Of a DNA stretch of 41,409 bases, positions 8,552-18,286 are shown in pieces. The number at the start of each line of letters is the position of its first letter. Positions within the stretch are counted from its first letter, which is position 1. This DNA comes from Marinicella sp. (GTDB lineage Bacteria > Pseudomonadota > Gammaproteobacteria > Xanthomonadales > Marinicellaceae). The stretch is from the NCBI GenBank assembly GCA_028284365.1, contig JANQRW010000065.1, positions 1 to 41,409 of the forward strand. Direction: 5' to 3'. A program made the translations under genes and the position numbers. The notes below the pieces were generated by a model. The model was not told where the DNA came from. It searched no databases and worked only from the letters and a program-made list of their open reading frames with translations.

Positions 8552-9079
8552 ATGAAAAAAATAGTAGTTATTAATGGTTTAATTGCGGCGGTTATCATTG
8601 CTGGTGTTTCCTCCTTGTTCTTATGGAGTGCGGGAAGTGATTCGGCACACAGTCAGTCTGAGTGGCTGGGCTATTTGATTATGGTGGTTGGCTTATCATT
8701 TGTTTTTGTAGCTATTAAACAGCATCGTGATAAAAATTTAGGTGGCGTGATTGATTTTGTACAAGGATTCAAAGTTGGGTTGTTGGTCACCTTGATTGCT
8801 GCCTTATTCTATGTTGTATCATGGGAATTTTATTATCAAAACCTGGGTGATGGTTACATTGAGGCGTATCAACAGAGCCACCTTGAGCAAATGGCTGAGA
8901 GAGGTGCAAGTGACATTGAAATTGCTACTGTAACAAAAGAAATGGATGAATTTGCATTGTTGTATGACAAGCTGTATTTCAGGGCAGTGATTACCTTGTT
9001 GGAAATCCTGCCAGTTGGTCTAATCATTACATTACTCTCAGCTTTTGTTCTAAAAACCAAAACCAATCGCGTGAGGTAA
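8552..9079 (+). CDS. DUF4199 domain membrane protein
   Basis: The 175-residue protein has four hydrophobic segments: about 4-27, 37-56, 66-95 (containing GFKVGLLVTLIAALFYVVSW) and 150-170. This helix layout and the VVSWEFYYQ motif match DUF4199 proteins, whose function is unknown. I chose the ATG at 8552 because it has a good AGGAG at 8541-8545 and yields a sensible N-terminus; an in-frame upstream ATG at 8477 would add 25 residues without family support. It is the last gene of the TPR-MFS-LuxR run. Confidence 0.75.
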   Translation: MKKIVVINGLIAAVIIAGVSSLFLWSAGSDSAHSQSEWLGYLIMVVGLSFVFVAIKQHRDKNLGGVIDFVQGFKVGLLVTLIAALFYVVSWEFYYQNLGDGYIEAYQQSHLEQMAERGASDIEIATVTKEMDEFALLYDKLYFRAVITLLEILPVGLIITLLSAFVLKTKTNRVR

Positions 9080-9113
9080 TAAGTTGCTACCTAGCATACA
9101 TAAAGGCATTTTA

Positions 9114-9149
9114 GACAGGCAGTTTTATCTTCAATAAAACTGTCTTGTC
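9114..9149. terminator. Bidirectional hairpin terminator
   Basis: CAGTTTTAT (9120-9128) pairs perfectly with ATAAAACTG (9134-9142) across a 5-base loop, extended by an outer GACA/TGTC pair. It lies between the convergent DUF4199 and beta-propeller genes; the T-tract is imperfect on both strands. Confidence 0.6.
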
Positions 9150-9151
9150 TT

Positions 9152-10090
9152 TCAGTGCTGAAGCGAGGCTTGCTGAACATTGGTGGTTTTATCAATGTTA
9201 CCGTGTTTTGGTAAGCGGTAAACATAGGTGGCAGCAGCAAGACCACCGCTGTGAGGAGATACTATTGTCTCGAAGCTAAAATCACTGAGCTGATAACGCC
9301 TAACAGTGCTGGAAGTATCACTGGTCACCAATATGTGATCTGGGCCATCTTGAATCATGCCAGCGACACCTGGAAAGTTGGTAACGACTGCTTCTTGAAG
9401 TTCACCATTCAAGGAATAACTGACGATTGCTTGGTTTCCCCAGGCTGTTACCAGTACTCGGTTGTTATTGATTAGAACGGTTCTGGGCCGGTCTAAATTG
9501 TCTGCTCTAGGAGCGACAAACTGAGAAGTGGTGCCATTGGCGCTGTTAACCTTTAGAATGCTGTCAGAATCATACCCTGGGACATACAAGTAACCGGCTT
9601 CATCAATAGCCATACCAATATCAACGCCTTGTATTTTACCGTTATTACGCGGCAAGACAGTTCTTGTTGTCTGCCAGTTTTGCATATTAACTTCAATGAT
9701 TTTGTTACTTGAATAACTGCCTAAGTAAATGTTGTTGGCATTTTTTTTAACCACAGTGATTGGATTCTCTATTCTGCCCGCTGCTATCACTGTGGTTGCT
9801 GTGTTCAAATTTTCTCGATCAAACTTAACCAGCTTGTGATTTGATTCGCTGACAATGATGACATCTCCATTTGGGTCTTGGAAAATAGCTTGTGGCCCAT
9901 CTAATATACCTGGTTCTGCCAGATCTCGAATATATGAGCCATCGCATCCATCATATATTTTTACATTGTCTTTTGACCAACTACTGACCAATAGCAAAGA
10001 GTCACAATCAGGATTACCTAAGTCTTGTGCATCTACGAAAGTGCTGGTTATAATAAAACCAATTATCCAAATATTTTTCATAATCTTCAT
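9152..10090 (-). CDS. Secreted NHL/YVTN-type beta-propeller protein
   Basis: The 312-residue protein has a cleavable signal peptide (IWIIGFIITSTFVDA, then QDLGN). The mature part is a run of about six repeats with the theme of sugar-less beta-propeller blades (DPNGDVIIVSESNHKLVKF, KNANNIYLGSYSSNKIIEV, DEAGYLYVPGYDSDSILKV, NNNRVLVTAWGNQAIVSY, DGPDHILVTSDTSSTVRRY). Such periplasmic or extracellular propellers usually bind ligands or proteins; no catalytic motif is evident. An ATG three codons downstream could also be the start. It is divergent from the interrupted regulator at 10168. Confidence 0.7.
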   Translation of the reverse strand: MKIMKNIWIIGFIITSTFVDAQDLGNPDCDSLLLVSSWSKDNVKIYDGCDGSYIRDLAEPGILDGPQAIFQDPNGDVIIVSESNHKLVKFDRENLNTATTVIAAGRIENPITVVKKNANNIYLGSYSSNKIIEVNMQNWQTTRTVLPRNNGKIQGVDIGMAIDEAGYLYVPGYDSDSILKVNSANGTTSQFVAPRADNLDRPRTVLINNNRVLVTAWGNQAIVSYSLNGELQEAVVTNFPGVAGMIQDGPDHILVTSDTSSTVRRYQLSDFSFETIVSPHSGGLAAATYVYRLPKHGNIDKTTNVQQASLQH

Positions 10091-10167
10091 CGTATTGTTA
10101 AACCTGTAATTTATTGATTAAGTTTAAAAAAAACCTTCGGAAAACCTCTTTTCTTTAGGAATGTCTG

Positions 10168-12192
10168 ATGAAAACTGACTTTACACACAGTAAATCAAGT
10201 AAGTGCTGGCAATTAGGGCAATGGCGGTATTGGCCAGACAGTGGCCAAATTAAAAAAGGGCAAAAAGTTGTCCGTTTATCAAATCAGCTTAATCAAGTAT
10301 TAAAGTTACTGATTGAGTTTGCACCCAGTGTGGTCAAAAGACAACAATTTCTTGATGAAGTCTGAACAGGTAAATTTGTTAATGAAGATGCTTTATCCAG
10401 AACCATAGCTGAATTGCGTAAAGAACTGGGTGATACTGCCAGTCGTGCTAATTACATCAAAACCATCCCTAAACAAGGGTACTTGCTTACAGCAAAAGTT
10501 GAAGCTGTTGTTGTTCAAAGAAAATGTTTCTGGTTAGTTGCATCATTGGTGATGGCGTTTATGGGGTTGGTTGCTTACAGTTGGTTAAGTCAACAACAAA
10601 CTGTACTTGAACAATTACAAGAGTCAATTGCTGATGCTGAACGGTTAACCGCCAAGCCCGGTATGGAACAACAAGCCATTTTGAGTGATGATGGACAATG
10701 GCTGAGTTTCAGTCGAAACTCTGCACAAGAAAGTCTAATCTTCATTCAAAGTTTATTGTCGAATAGCCAGACACATACAATAGCGTTGGTTCGACATCGT
10801 TTGTCATCACCAGTTTATTTGCCTGAGAGTGACGAGCTGCTCGTTGCGGTGCGTGATCAGCACAATTGTTACCTAAAGAAGTATGACCTAAAACAAGCTG
10901 AGTTTACTGATTTGGCTAAGTGTGAATACCAAAACGAATCGAGGACAGTTAATTATCACGAGGCAGAGAATTTAATCTTATTTGCTGCTTCAACGAACAC
11001 CACTACGGCGATTTACCAAATGAGTAAAGGCCAAAGAAACAAGAAACAGCTCACTTTTCCCAGTGTAAATCATGATTGGGACCCTCACATCAGTCCAGAT
11101 GGTCATTGGCTCAGTTTTTCCAGAGGCAACCATTCGGTCAGGAATATTTGGTTAAAAAAAAGATCAGATGGTGAAGCTTTTGCCTTAACCGAAGGTGCTC
11201 ATTATTCTGTGAGTCATAGTTGGTATGATGATGAACATATTGTGTTTGATTCAGACATCAATGGTAGCAGGCAACTGTGGTTGGTTAATATTTATGATAA
11301 AAAACCACAGCTAATTGGTGCTTATGGAGCACAGCACCCATCTTTTGATGCCAACAAGAAAGTAATGACTTACCAAGAGGTCAGCTACGAAGCAAATATT
11401 TGGTTATTGGATCGTCTGTCTAAGAGTTTTAAGCGGGTTATTCATTCCACTAAGTATGATAACAACCCTGCATTTTCACCAGATGGAAATGCTATGGTTT
11501 ACTCAAGCAACAGGCAAGACATGGGTTCAATCTGGCATTATGACTTTAAGAATCAAACTGATGCATTGGTGCTCAGTATTGAGGGGGCAAAGTTAACTCG
11601 TCCTTTTTGGCACAAAAATGGCAAGCAAGTACTCATAACAAGAAATGATGACTTCGGTTACAGTACTTTGAGCTACGACTTAACGACTGAAAAATATGAA
11701 ACATTGGCTTTTGGCGAACCCAACCTCAGTGCCCAAGCCATAAAAAATACTTACTTTGCATTATCAAAAGCGCCACAACACAACAATCAAATCATCAAAT
11801 TATTTCACGGGCAAATTGAAGTATTACCCATCAAACGAATCAGTCGATTTATGTTAGTTGATGAAAACACAGTGATTTATACCAAAATAGATACAGATGG
11901 TTTGTATGTTTTTGATATGCAAAATGAAGTTGAAAAGAATGTGATACCTGATTTCAATAAGAATGCCATAAATTTATGGACGGCTGTTAACCAAGCCATT
12001 TATTTTGACCAATCAGGGGAAAAAGCCGGGCTTTGGCGCTATGACTTGCGTGATGATAGGTATGAATTAATCAGTGAACATCGGCCTTTTTCAGTTGGTG
12101 CCTCTATGAGCGTTAACCAGGCTGAAACCCAAATCCTGATAACACAAACTGATCGTGCTGAATCAGATATTTTTAAAGTTAAGTTACAATAA
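10168..12192 (+). pseudogene. CadC/ToxR-like wHTH regulator with TolB-like propeller, interrupted by in-frame TGA
   Basis: One reading frame spans the whole interval but has a TGA at 10363-10365. Before it is the start of a winged-helix OmpR/CadC DNA-binding domain (QLGQWRYWPDSGQI...RLSNQLNQVLKLLIEF...RQQFLDEV). After it the same frame finishes that domain (TGKFVNEDALSRTIAELRKELGD, then IKTIPKQGYLL), followed by one membrane helix (about residues 117-137, CFWLVASLVMAFMGLVAYSWL region) and a periplasmic TolB/WD40-like propeller (ISPDGHWLSFS, FSPDGNAMVYSSNR). In homologous wHTH domains the TGA position is usually Trp (TGG), so a single G-to-A change explains it. The 5' fragment is 65 aa; the downstream open part (from TTG 10414) would lack the recognition helix start. 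It is probably a recent pseudogene unless read through. Confidence 0.85.
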
Positions 12193-12199
12193 AAACATA

Positions 12200-12814
12200 A
12201 TGAATGGTCAAAAGCTTGATATAAAACCAGTGGCACCAGCTTGTGAGCGTAACCAAGCTGTGATTCTGGAACAATTAAAACAACAACTCAGGGCTGAGGA
12301 TAGGTTGATTCTGGAAATAGGCTCGGGCACAGGACAACATGCCGTGTATTTTGGGGAGCACTTAAAACACATCACATGGCAAACCTCAGATGTGCAATCA
12401 AATCATCCAGGCATTCAGATGTGGCTGGATGAAGCTGAATTGTCCAATGTTTTGTCACCTTTGGGCTATGAAATTGGTCAAACTGAATGGCCAAACTGCC
12501 AAGCTGATGTCATTTTTAGTGCCAATGTCTTACACATTATCAGCATGGAAATGGTGAAACAATTCATGCGTGATTTGGGTGAAAATTTAAGACCGGGAAA
12601 TCGTGTGATGTTTTATGGCCCTTTTAAGTACCGCGATGAATACACATCAGAATCTAATGCGGATTTTGATTTATGGCTTAAGGATAAAGATCCGAAACGT
12701 GGCATCAGGGATTTCGAACATATCGAGCAAATGATGCAACAACAAGGTTTTACATTGGTGCAAGACATAGCCATGCCAGCTAACAATCAATTACTTATTT
12801 TTGAAAAGCTATGA
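12200..12814 (+). CDS. DUF938 family SAM-dependent methyltransferase
   Basis: The 204-residue protein carries the SAM-binding motif ILEIGSGTGQHAVYFGEHL near residues 32-50, with SDVQSNHPGIQMWLDEA as the acidic motif II region, FSANVLHIISMEMV, and MFYGPFKYRDEYTSESNADFD, which together identify DUF938. The family is cytoplasmic with no firmly assigned substrate. I chose ATG 12200 because the N-terminus KPVAPACERNQAVIL matches the family; an upstream in-frame start inside the previous gene would add 15 unrelated residues. The stop overlaps the next gene's ATG by 4 bases, indicating cotranscription with the dehydratase-like gene. Confidence 0.88.
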   Translation: MNGQKLDIKPVAPACERNQAVILEQLKQQLRAEDRLILEIGSGTGQHAVYFGEHLKHITWQTSDVQSNHPGIQMWLDEAELSNVLSPLGYEIGQTEWPNCQADVIFSANVLHIISMEMVKQFMRDLGENLRPGNRVMFYGPFKYRDEYTSESNADFDLWLKDKDPKRGIRDFEHIEQMMQQQGFTLVQDIAMPANNQLLIFEKL

Positions 12815-13809
12815 TTAATTTCAGTGAAATAGAACAAGCCCACCAGAGAATCAAATCTTTCATCAATGAAACGCCTGTGTTACAGTCAAAGCGGCTTAAT
12901 CGGTGGTTGGGCCACGACATTTATTTCAAAGCTGAATGCTTACAGAAAATTGGTGCATTCAAAGCTCGTGGTGGCTGTAATGCTGTCCAAGTTCTCAGGG
13001 AAAATCAGAACAAGATCAAACGTGTTGTGGCTAACTCTTCTGGTAATCATGGACAGGCTGTGGCATGGGCAGCAGCTCAATTCAATATACCTGCAACCAT
13101 TTATATGCCAAGTTTTGCGTCTAAAGTTAAAGCCCAAGCCACCAAATCCTATGGCGCTGAAGTGGTATTGTTAGACAGGCGGCAGGAAGTTGATGCGGCG
13201 GTAGAGGCTGCTGCTCAGGAAGAAGGTGTGTTTTGGATACCTCCATTTAATGATGATGCAGTAATTGCCGGGCAAGGCACTGCTGCGATGGAAGCATTGC
13301 AGAAAATTGATAATGGAATTGATGCGGTTTTCGCACCTTGTGGAGGTGGTGGTTTAATTTCTGGCACTTTGGTAGCAACACGTGAGTTACAAGCTACTGC
13401 TCAAGTGATTGCCGCCGAACCGTTGGCTGGTAATGATGCTTATCTTTCTTATCAGTCCGGAAACATACAAGCTTTAACCGAGGCGCCAAACACATTGGCG
13501 GATGGTGCCATGACTTTATCAATTGGAGAAAAAACCTTTGCTCACATCAAACGTTTAGATGATTTCTATGTGGTGGCCGAAGCGCCTATGGTTTATTGGA
13601 CTCAATGGTTACAACACTTACTAAAACTACATGTGGAGCCGACTTCGGCCATGGTCATGGACGGTGTTTGCCAGTGGCTAAGAAAACAAAAAAGTTCACA
13701 AAAAATACTGGTGATTCTTTCCGGTGGTAACGTCGATGCTGCCATGATGCAGAGGGTTTGGCATCAAGATTGTTTGACCTCTGAGCCAAGCATTGAACGA
13801 TTTTGTTGA
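12811..13809 (+). CDS. PLP-dependent threonine/serine dehydratase (serine racemase-like)
   Basis: The 332-residue protein is a fold-type II PLP enzyme. The PLP-binding lysine is K51 in KIGAFKARGG; the phosphate/substrate loop is NSSGNHGQAVAW (75-86), and the PLP-phosphate-binding glycine loop is CGGGGLISG (177-185). It lacks the C-terminal ACT regulatory domain of IlvA, so it is the short catabolic, racemase or hydroxyaspartate-dehydratase type. It would deaminate Thr or Ser, or racemise Ser; the exact reaction cannot be settled. It is coupled to the DUF938 gene and convergent with the kinase gene 4 bases away. Confidence 0.88.
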   Translation: MINFSEIEQAHQRIKSFINETPVLQSKRLNRWLGHDIYFKAECLQKIGAFKARGGCNAVQVLRENQNKIKRVVANSSGNHGQAVAWAAAQFNIPATIYMPSFASKVKAQATKSYGAEVVLLDRRQEVDAAVEAAAQEEGVFWIPPFNDDAVIAGQGTAAMEALQKIDNGIDAVFAPCGGGGLISGTLVATRELQATAQVIAAEPLAGNDAYLSYQSGNIQALTEAPNTLADGAMTLSIGEKTFAHIKRLDDFYVVAEAPMVYWTQWLQHLLKLHVEPTSAMVMDGVCQWLRKQKSSQKILVILSGGNVDAAMMQRVWHQDCLTSEPSIERFC

Positions 13810-13813
13810 AGGT

Positions 13814-16054
13814 CTACAATTCCTTGACCAAACGAAAACCGATGTGCGAGTATGTGGCATCAGCCAAGTCGGTAAGCACTTCTGAATTATTACTGTTCTT
13901 ACCTGAACGCCATGAATTACCTATGGCGCAAGTATTTTGATTACTGCAGGCACTTACCCATTCACTGACATTACCATTCAAGTCAGCCACTTTGAGCTTT
14001 GTTGTAAATGATGCAACAGGTGCTGTGAAAACTTGACCATCGTTACAACTGAGCGTTTGATCTGTGGCTTTCTTTTCGTGATTGGCTTCAGCACCAGCTA
14101 AATTGGCAGATCGACAATCGCTTTCGAGTTGTAATTGGTTGTTGAGGTAGTTGAATTCTTGTTGTGTGGGTAGTCGGTAGCTTGCACCCATTTGATCAGA
14201 TAGCCAGTTGGCATAGGCTTGCGCTTGTCCTGCTGTGATGCACACAACTGGATGTTGACTGGTTTGGTCAAATGGTGGTTTAAGCCAGGTTTTCTTGAAC
14301 AATAATTTCTTGTCATAATGATGGCATTTTTCTTCAGTGAAACGCTCACCAGCGAAACGTGTAAATTGTTCAACAGTCACTTCGTGGACTCCCATCATAA
14401 AGTCACGAGAAGGCGAAGCATCAACTGCAAAATATACAAAATCATGCCCTAATTGGTCTTCAAAAAGCTGTCCTGTTTTAGGGATATTTTGGTAGGCTTG
14501 GTACAATTGTTCTAATGTTTTGTCTTCTGGAAGCAAAAGTTTAGACATGCTCAAGTAATGATCCGCCATTGCGTCAAGACGTCGTTGAGACACAGCCTTA
14601 CTTACAAGACTGTTGGTTTCGGTCATGATTTGACTGACAGGTTTGCTGAACAGGGAACGGTCAATGTTGTAATCTTTGAGGTATTCGACCAAAGAAGTGA
14701 TGTGTTTGGTGGCGGTTTCAAAATCTTGTTCATTGATTTTGCGTTCAATCAGGTCAAAATAATAAGCACCTACTTGATTAAGTCCTCGTTGTGCAATTTC
14801 ATTGTCAGGTTGTTCTAACAAGATGGTCTGAAACTTATCAGCTGCATTCTCGCCTTTGGGTTTGGTTAGACGGTATCTTTCTAATAGCTTTTGTGCTTCT
14901 TCAAGTTTTACTTCAAGCGACATTTCATTCAGGGTTTCATTATCCAAACTGCCACTTAAATCAACGAGTTCCGCATCATCTTCACCAGTGGTTACCACAC
15001 TGACATCAAGTTCCAGCGGTTCTGAAGTTTCGGTTTGGACGTTATTCGATGTGGCAGTAGGGTTAATTACAGTTTCACTTACAGTCGTGATGGGGGCATT
15101 CGTTTTATCATTTTTGGTGATGAGCAAAAAGCTGGCTATGAGTGTTAATAAAGTGGCAGCACCAGCGGTTAACCAAAAGAAAGGAGGTTTGTTGCCAGTT
15201 TTTGGTGTGGACAGGGTTTCGATTCGTTGTTCATTGGTGCTTGGTTTGGCATATTTGATCGCCAGTAAAGCATCTTTTAAGGATTCAACGCTGCTGTAAC
15301 GATCATCCGGATTTTTTGCCAGACACTTGTCAATAATGGGCTGCCATTCTTGTAAGGCATCTGGTAACTCTGGCACTGGTTTGTTGATGTGGGACATGAG
15401 GATGGAGAAATCATTGCCCGCTTCGAACACATGGTCGCCAGTGAGTTTTTCGTAGATAATACAACCCAGAGAGTAAATGTCACTTTGGCGATCAATGTCT
15501 TTGGATTGTATCTGTTCGGGGCTCATGTAGTGAGCGCTGCCTAATAGTTGGGTTTCTTTGGTTTTACGTTTAACATTTTTTGAGATGGCAATACCAAAGT
15601 CGGCAATCTTGATGCGACCAAATTGATCGAATAAGATGTTATCTGGTTTTAAGTCACGGTGAATGATGCCATGTTTGTGGGCATGAGCCAAGCCGTCACA
15701 AATTTGACACAATAATTCAATCAGGTGATCTGAGTTGGTACAAATGATCTCACTAAAATCACCATGAGTTAAATAAGGCATGGTGAAATAAGCCAAACCA
15801 GAAGACAGTTTTTTAGCTTCGTAAATGCTGATGATATGGGGGTGGTCTAAAGAGGCGACGGTTTTGGCTTCGTCTACAAACCTTTCAGCCAAAGTCTTAT
15901 CATCCATAACCAACTTCTTCAAAACCTTAATAGCTACTTTGCGTTGTAAAGATATTTGTCGTCCCAAATAAACCGCCGACATGCCACCTTCGCCAATTTT
16001 ATCCAGTATGGTGTGATCGGGTATGTTCAAATTTAGTTTTGGAACGGTTTTCAA
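13814..16054 (-). CDS. Membrane Ser/Thr protein kinase with C-terminal FGE-sulfatase-like domain
   Basis: The 746-residue protein has an N-terminal Hanks-type kinase domain: glycine loop GEGGMSAVYLG (21-31), catalytic Lys K43, HRDLKPDN (132-139), DFG (152-154), SPE (178-180). A single membrane helix follows at about 292-313, then a helical linker, then a C-terminal formylglycine-generating/SUMF1-like domain (about 530-746; motifs VHEVTVEQFTRFAG, HPVVCITAGQAQAYANWLS, YRLPTQQEFNYL, NGNVSEWV, GFRLVKEL). The kinase is thus cytoplasmic and the FGE-like domain probably periplasmic, perhaps as a ligand- or substrate-binding sensor; many such domains lack oxidase activity. The stretch 16055-16310 upstream has no gene. 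Confidence 0.93.
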   Translation of the reverse strand: MKTVPKLNLNIPDHTILDKIGEGGMSAVYLGRQISLQRKVAIKVLKKLVMDDKTLAERFVDEAKTVASLDHPHIISIYEAKKLSSGLAYFTMPYLTHGDFSEIICTNSDHLIELLCQICDGLAHAHKHGIIHRDLKPDNILFDQFGRIKIADFGIAISKNVKRKTKETQLLGSAHYMSPEQIQSKDIDRQSDIYSLGCIIYEKLTGDHVFEAGNDFSILMSHINKPVPELPDALQEWQPIIDKCLAKNPDDRYSSVESLKDALLAIKYAKPSTNEQRIETLSTPKTGNKPPFFWLTAGAATLLTLIASFLLITKNDKTNAPITTVSETVINPTATSNNVQTETSEPLELDVSVVTTGEDDAELVDLSGSLDNETLNEMSLEVKLEEAQKLLERYRLTKPKGENAADKFQTILLEQPDNEIAQRGLNQVGAYYFDLIERKINEQDFETATKHITSLVEYLKDYNIDRSLFSKPVSQIMTETNSLVSKAVSQRRLDAMADHYLSMSKLLLPEDKTLEQLYQAYQNIPKTGQLFEDQLGHDFVYFAVDASPSRDFMMGVHEVTVEQFTRFAGERFTEEKCHHYDKKLLFKKTWLKPPFDQTSQHPVVCITAGQAQAYANWLSDQMGASYRLPTQQEFNYLNNQLQLESDCRSANLAGAEANHEKKATDQTLSCNDGQVFTAPVASFTTKLKVADLNGNVSEWVSACSNQNTCAIGNSWRSGKNSNNSEVLTDLADATYSHIGFRLVKEL

Positions 16055-16254
16055 AGAATTATCTCCTCTTTCTTTTATCCCATTGTACGGTGGAGCTGCA
16101 AATGCTTATACCTGTTTTAATTTGTAGAAAGAAAAAAATGTGACGGTGTTCAAACAGTCATCTGATTTCCTTTACAACAAATTCGTCAATTAATGTTAAT
16201 GTGCCAAATTTGGTCACCTGAATCAACAAAAACCTTCATTAAATGTTTGTGAGC

Positions 16255-16282
16255 TTGAGGTTGCAATGAAACTGGCTACAAT
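16255..16282 (+). promoter_or_regulatory. Possible promoter of the ABC-F gene
   Basis: TTGAGG (16255-16260) and TACAAT (16277-16282) are 16 bases apart and lie about 30 bases upstream of the uup-like ATG. The -10 is near consensus, the -35 weak. Confidence 0.4.
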
Positions 16283-16310
16283 GGTCAACCAATTTCAAGC
16301 ACAATAATTC

Positions 16311-18182
16311 ATGTCACTTCTTAACTTTGATCAGGTCAGTATTGATTTTGGCGCCCACCCAATCCTGGATGCGGTTAACCTCGCAATCCATAGAGGTCAA
16401 AAATTGGCTTTGATTGGGCGTAATGGAGAAGGTAAATCTACGCTGTTAAAAATCATGGCTAATGAAATGCCGATTGATGGTGGTCAATTGATTAAACAGG
16501 ATGGCCTTAAAGTGGCCATGATGAAGCAATCAGCCGTCAGTGAATCTGAGTCAACAGTTGGTCAATTTTTACTGCATGCCCTGGGTGAAGTGGGTTACGC
16601 TTTAGAGCAGTATGAAACAGCGACAGATCCAAATGACATGGCGCAATATCAACAAACTATTGAGGAAAACAATGGTTGGGAACTGTTGCAACAAACTGAC
16701 ATAGTGACTTCAAAATTAAAGTTGAATGCTGATGATGTGATTAAATCACTGTCCGGAGGGGTTAGGCGTCGGATCAATTTGGCTGCGGCTTTGGTACAAA
16801 TGCCTGATATTTTATTATTAGATGAGCCGACCAACCATTTAGACATTGACAGCATCCTGTGGTTACAGGATATGGTCAACAAGCTGCATTGTGCGGTGGT
16901 GTTTGTGACCCATGACCGAACCTTCCTCAGAAGTATTGCCAATGGTATTTTGGAATTGGATCGTGGCAAAATTTATCAATATGACTGTGATTACAACACC
17001 TATTTAAAGCGCCGTGAAGATCGTTTACAGGCAGAAGTCAAAGAATGGGAACGTTTAGACAAAAAACTCAGTCAGGAAGAGGTTTGGGTCAGACAAGGTA
17101 TCAAAGCCAGGCGCACTCGCTCAGAAAGCCGGGTGAAGGATTTATTGGCTTTGCGAGAAGAGCGTAAGAATCGCCGCACCCAATCTGGCAGCACCAAAGC
17201 CAGCATAAATGTGGCTGAAGCCAGTGGTAAAAAAGTCATAGTCACACATAATTTGGGGTTCAAATACGGTGAACAAACCATTGTCGAAGGACTGACCACA
17301 AAAATTATGCGCGGTGATAAAGTGGGCATCATTGGTCCCAATGGTGTGGGTAAAACCACTTTGGTACAGTTGTTATTAGGCGAACTGGAACCACAAGCTG
17401 GTTCGGTGAAGTTAGGAACTGGGTTGGAAATTGCCTATTTTGATCAGCTCAAAGCCACTATTAACGATGGTGATACGGTTGAGAACAACCTACAGTTAGG
17501 CACTGATTTTGTTGAGGTCAATGGTAAACCACGGCATGTTATTTCTTATTTACAGGACTTCCTGTTCAGTGCTGAAAAAATCAGAGGCCCAGCCAGTGTT
17601 CTATCAGGAGGGGAACGCTCACGTTTGTTACTGGCACGATTATTTGCCAGACCTGCTAATGTGATCGTGATGGATGAGCCGACCAATGACTTGGATATGG
17701 AAACCTTGGATTTGATTCAGGATCTGTTATTTGAATTCAAAGGGACTTTGATACTGATCAGTCATGATCGTGATTTTATTGATAATGTGTGTACACAAAC
17801 CATTGTCTTTGAAAACCCAGTGGATGGTCAGTATCAAGTCAATGAATATGTGGGTGGTTATGAGGATTATCTGCGCCAACGTAAAGTACCTGAAGCGGTG
17901 AAGTCTGTTGTAAAGAAGAGCAAACCAGTTAAGACTGAAAAATTACAAACTGAATCAAGTAACAAACTCACTTTTAAGGAAAAGCATGAATTGGAAAAAT
18001 TACCTGTGCAGATTGATGCGTTAGAAGTTGAGATTGAGGCGTTATCGACACAAGTTTGTGAGCCAGATTTTTACAACCAAGAAGAAAGTAAAATTAAACA
18101 AGTGACTTCAACATTATCTGATTTGGAGAAACAGTTACGAACTGCTTATGATCGTTGGAGTGAGTTAGAAGCTAAAGATTGA
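16311..18182 (+). CDS. uup: ABC-F family ATPase Uup
   Basis: The 623-residue soluble protein has two ABC cassettes and no membrane segments. Cassette 1 has Walker A GRNGEGKST (36-44), signature LSGGVRRR (147-154) and Walker B with DEPTNHLD (171-178). Cassette 2 has GPNGVGKTT (near 342-350), LSGGERSR and VIVMDEPTNDLD. The linker (arm) is a charged helical pair, and the C-terminus (about 540-623) is a coiled coil as in Uup. ABC-F proteins act on the ribosome; Uup is also linked to DNA integrity. The C-terminal coiled coil and length favour Uup over EttA or YheS. Confidence 0.9.
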   Translation: MSLLNFDQVSIDFGAHPILDAVNLAIHRGQKLALIGRNGEGKSTLLKIMANEMPIDGGQLIKQDGLKVAMMKQSAVSESESTVGQFLLHALGEVGYALEQYETATDPNDMAQYQQTIEENNGWELLQQTDIVTSKLKLNADDVIKSLSGGVRRRINLAAALVQMPDILLLDEPTNHLDIDSILWLQDMVNKLHCAVVFVTHDRTFLRSIANGILELDRGKIYQYDCDYNTYLKRREDRLQAEVKEWERLDKKLSQEEVWVRQGIKARRTRSESRVKDLLALREERKNRRTQSGSTKASINVAEASGKKVIVTHNLGFKYGEQTIVEGLTTKIMRGDKVGIIGPNGVGKTTLVQLLLGELEPQAGSVKLGTGLEIAYFDQLKATINDGDTVENNLQLGTDFVEVNGKPRHVISYLQDFLFSAEKIRGPASVLSGGERSRLLLARLFARPANVIVMDEPTNDLDMETLDLIQDLLFEFKGTLILISHDRDFIDNVCTQTIVFENPVDGQYQVNEYVGGYEDYLRQRKVPEAVKSVVKKSKPVKTEKLQTESSNKLTFKEKHELEKLPVQIDALEVEIEALSTQVCEPDFYNQEESKIKQVTSTLSDLEKQLRTAYDRWSELEAKD

Positions 18183-18286
18183 CCTAGGTACGCTCACCAA
18201 ACACTACGCACGGCTGACCACAAGCTAAGTCAGAGTGAAGAGTGGGGCAAATTGTGGGATAATACCGTAAAAAATAATGCACATTA

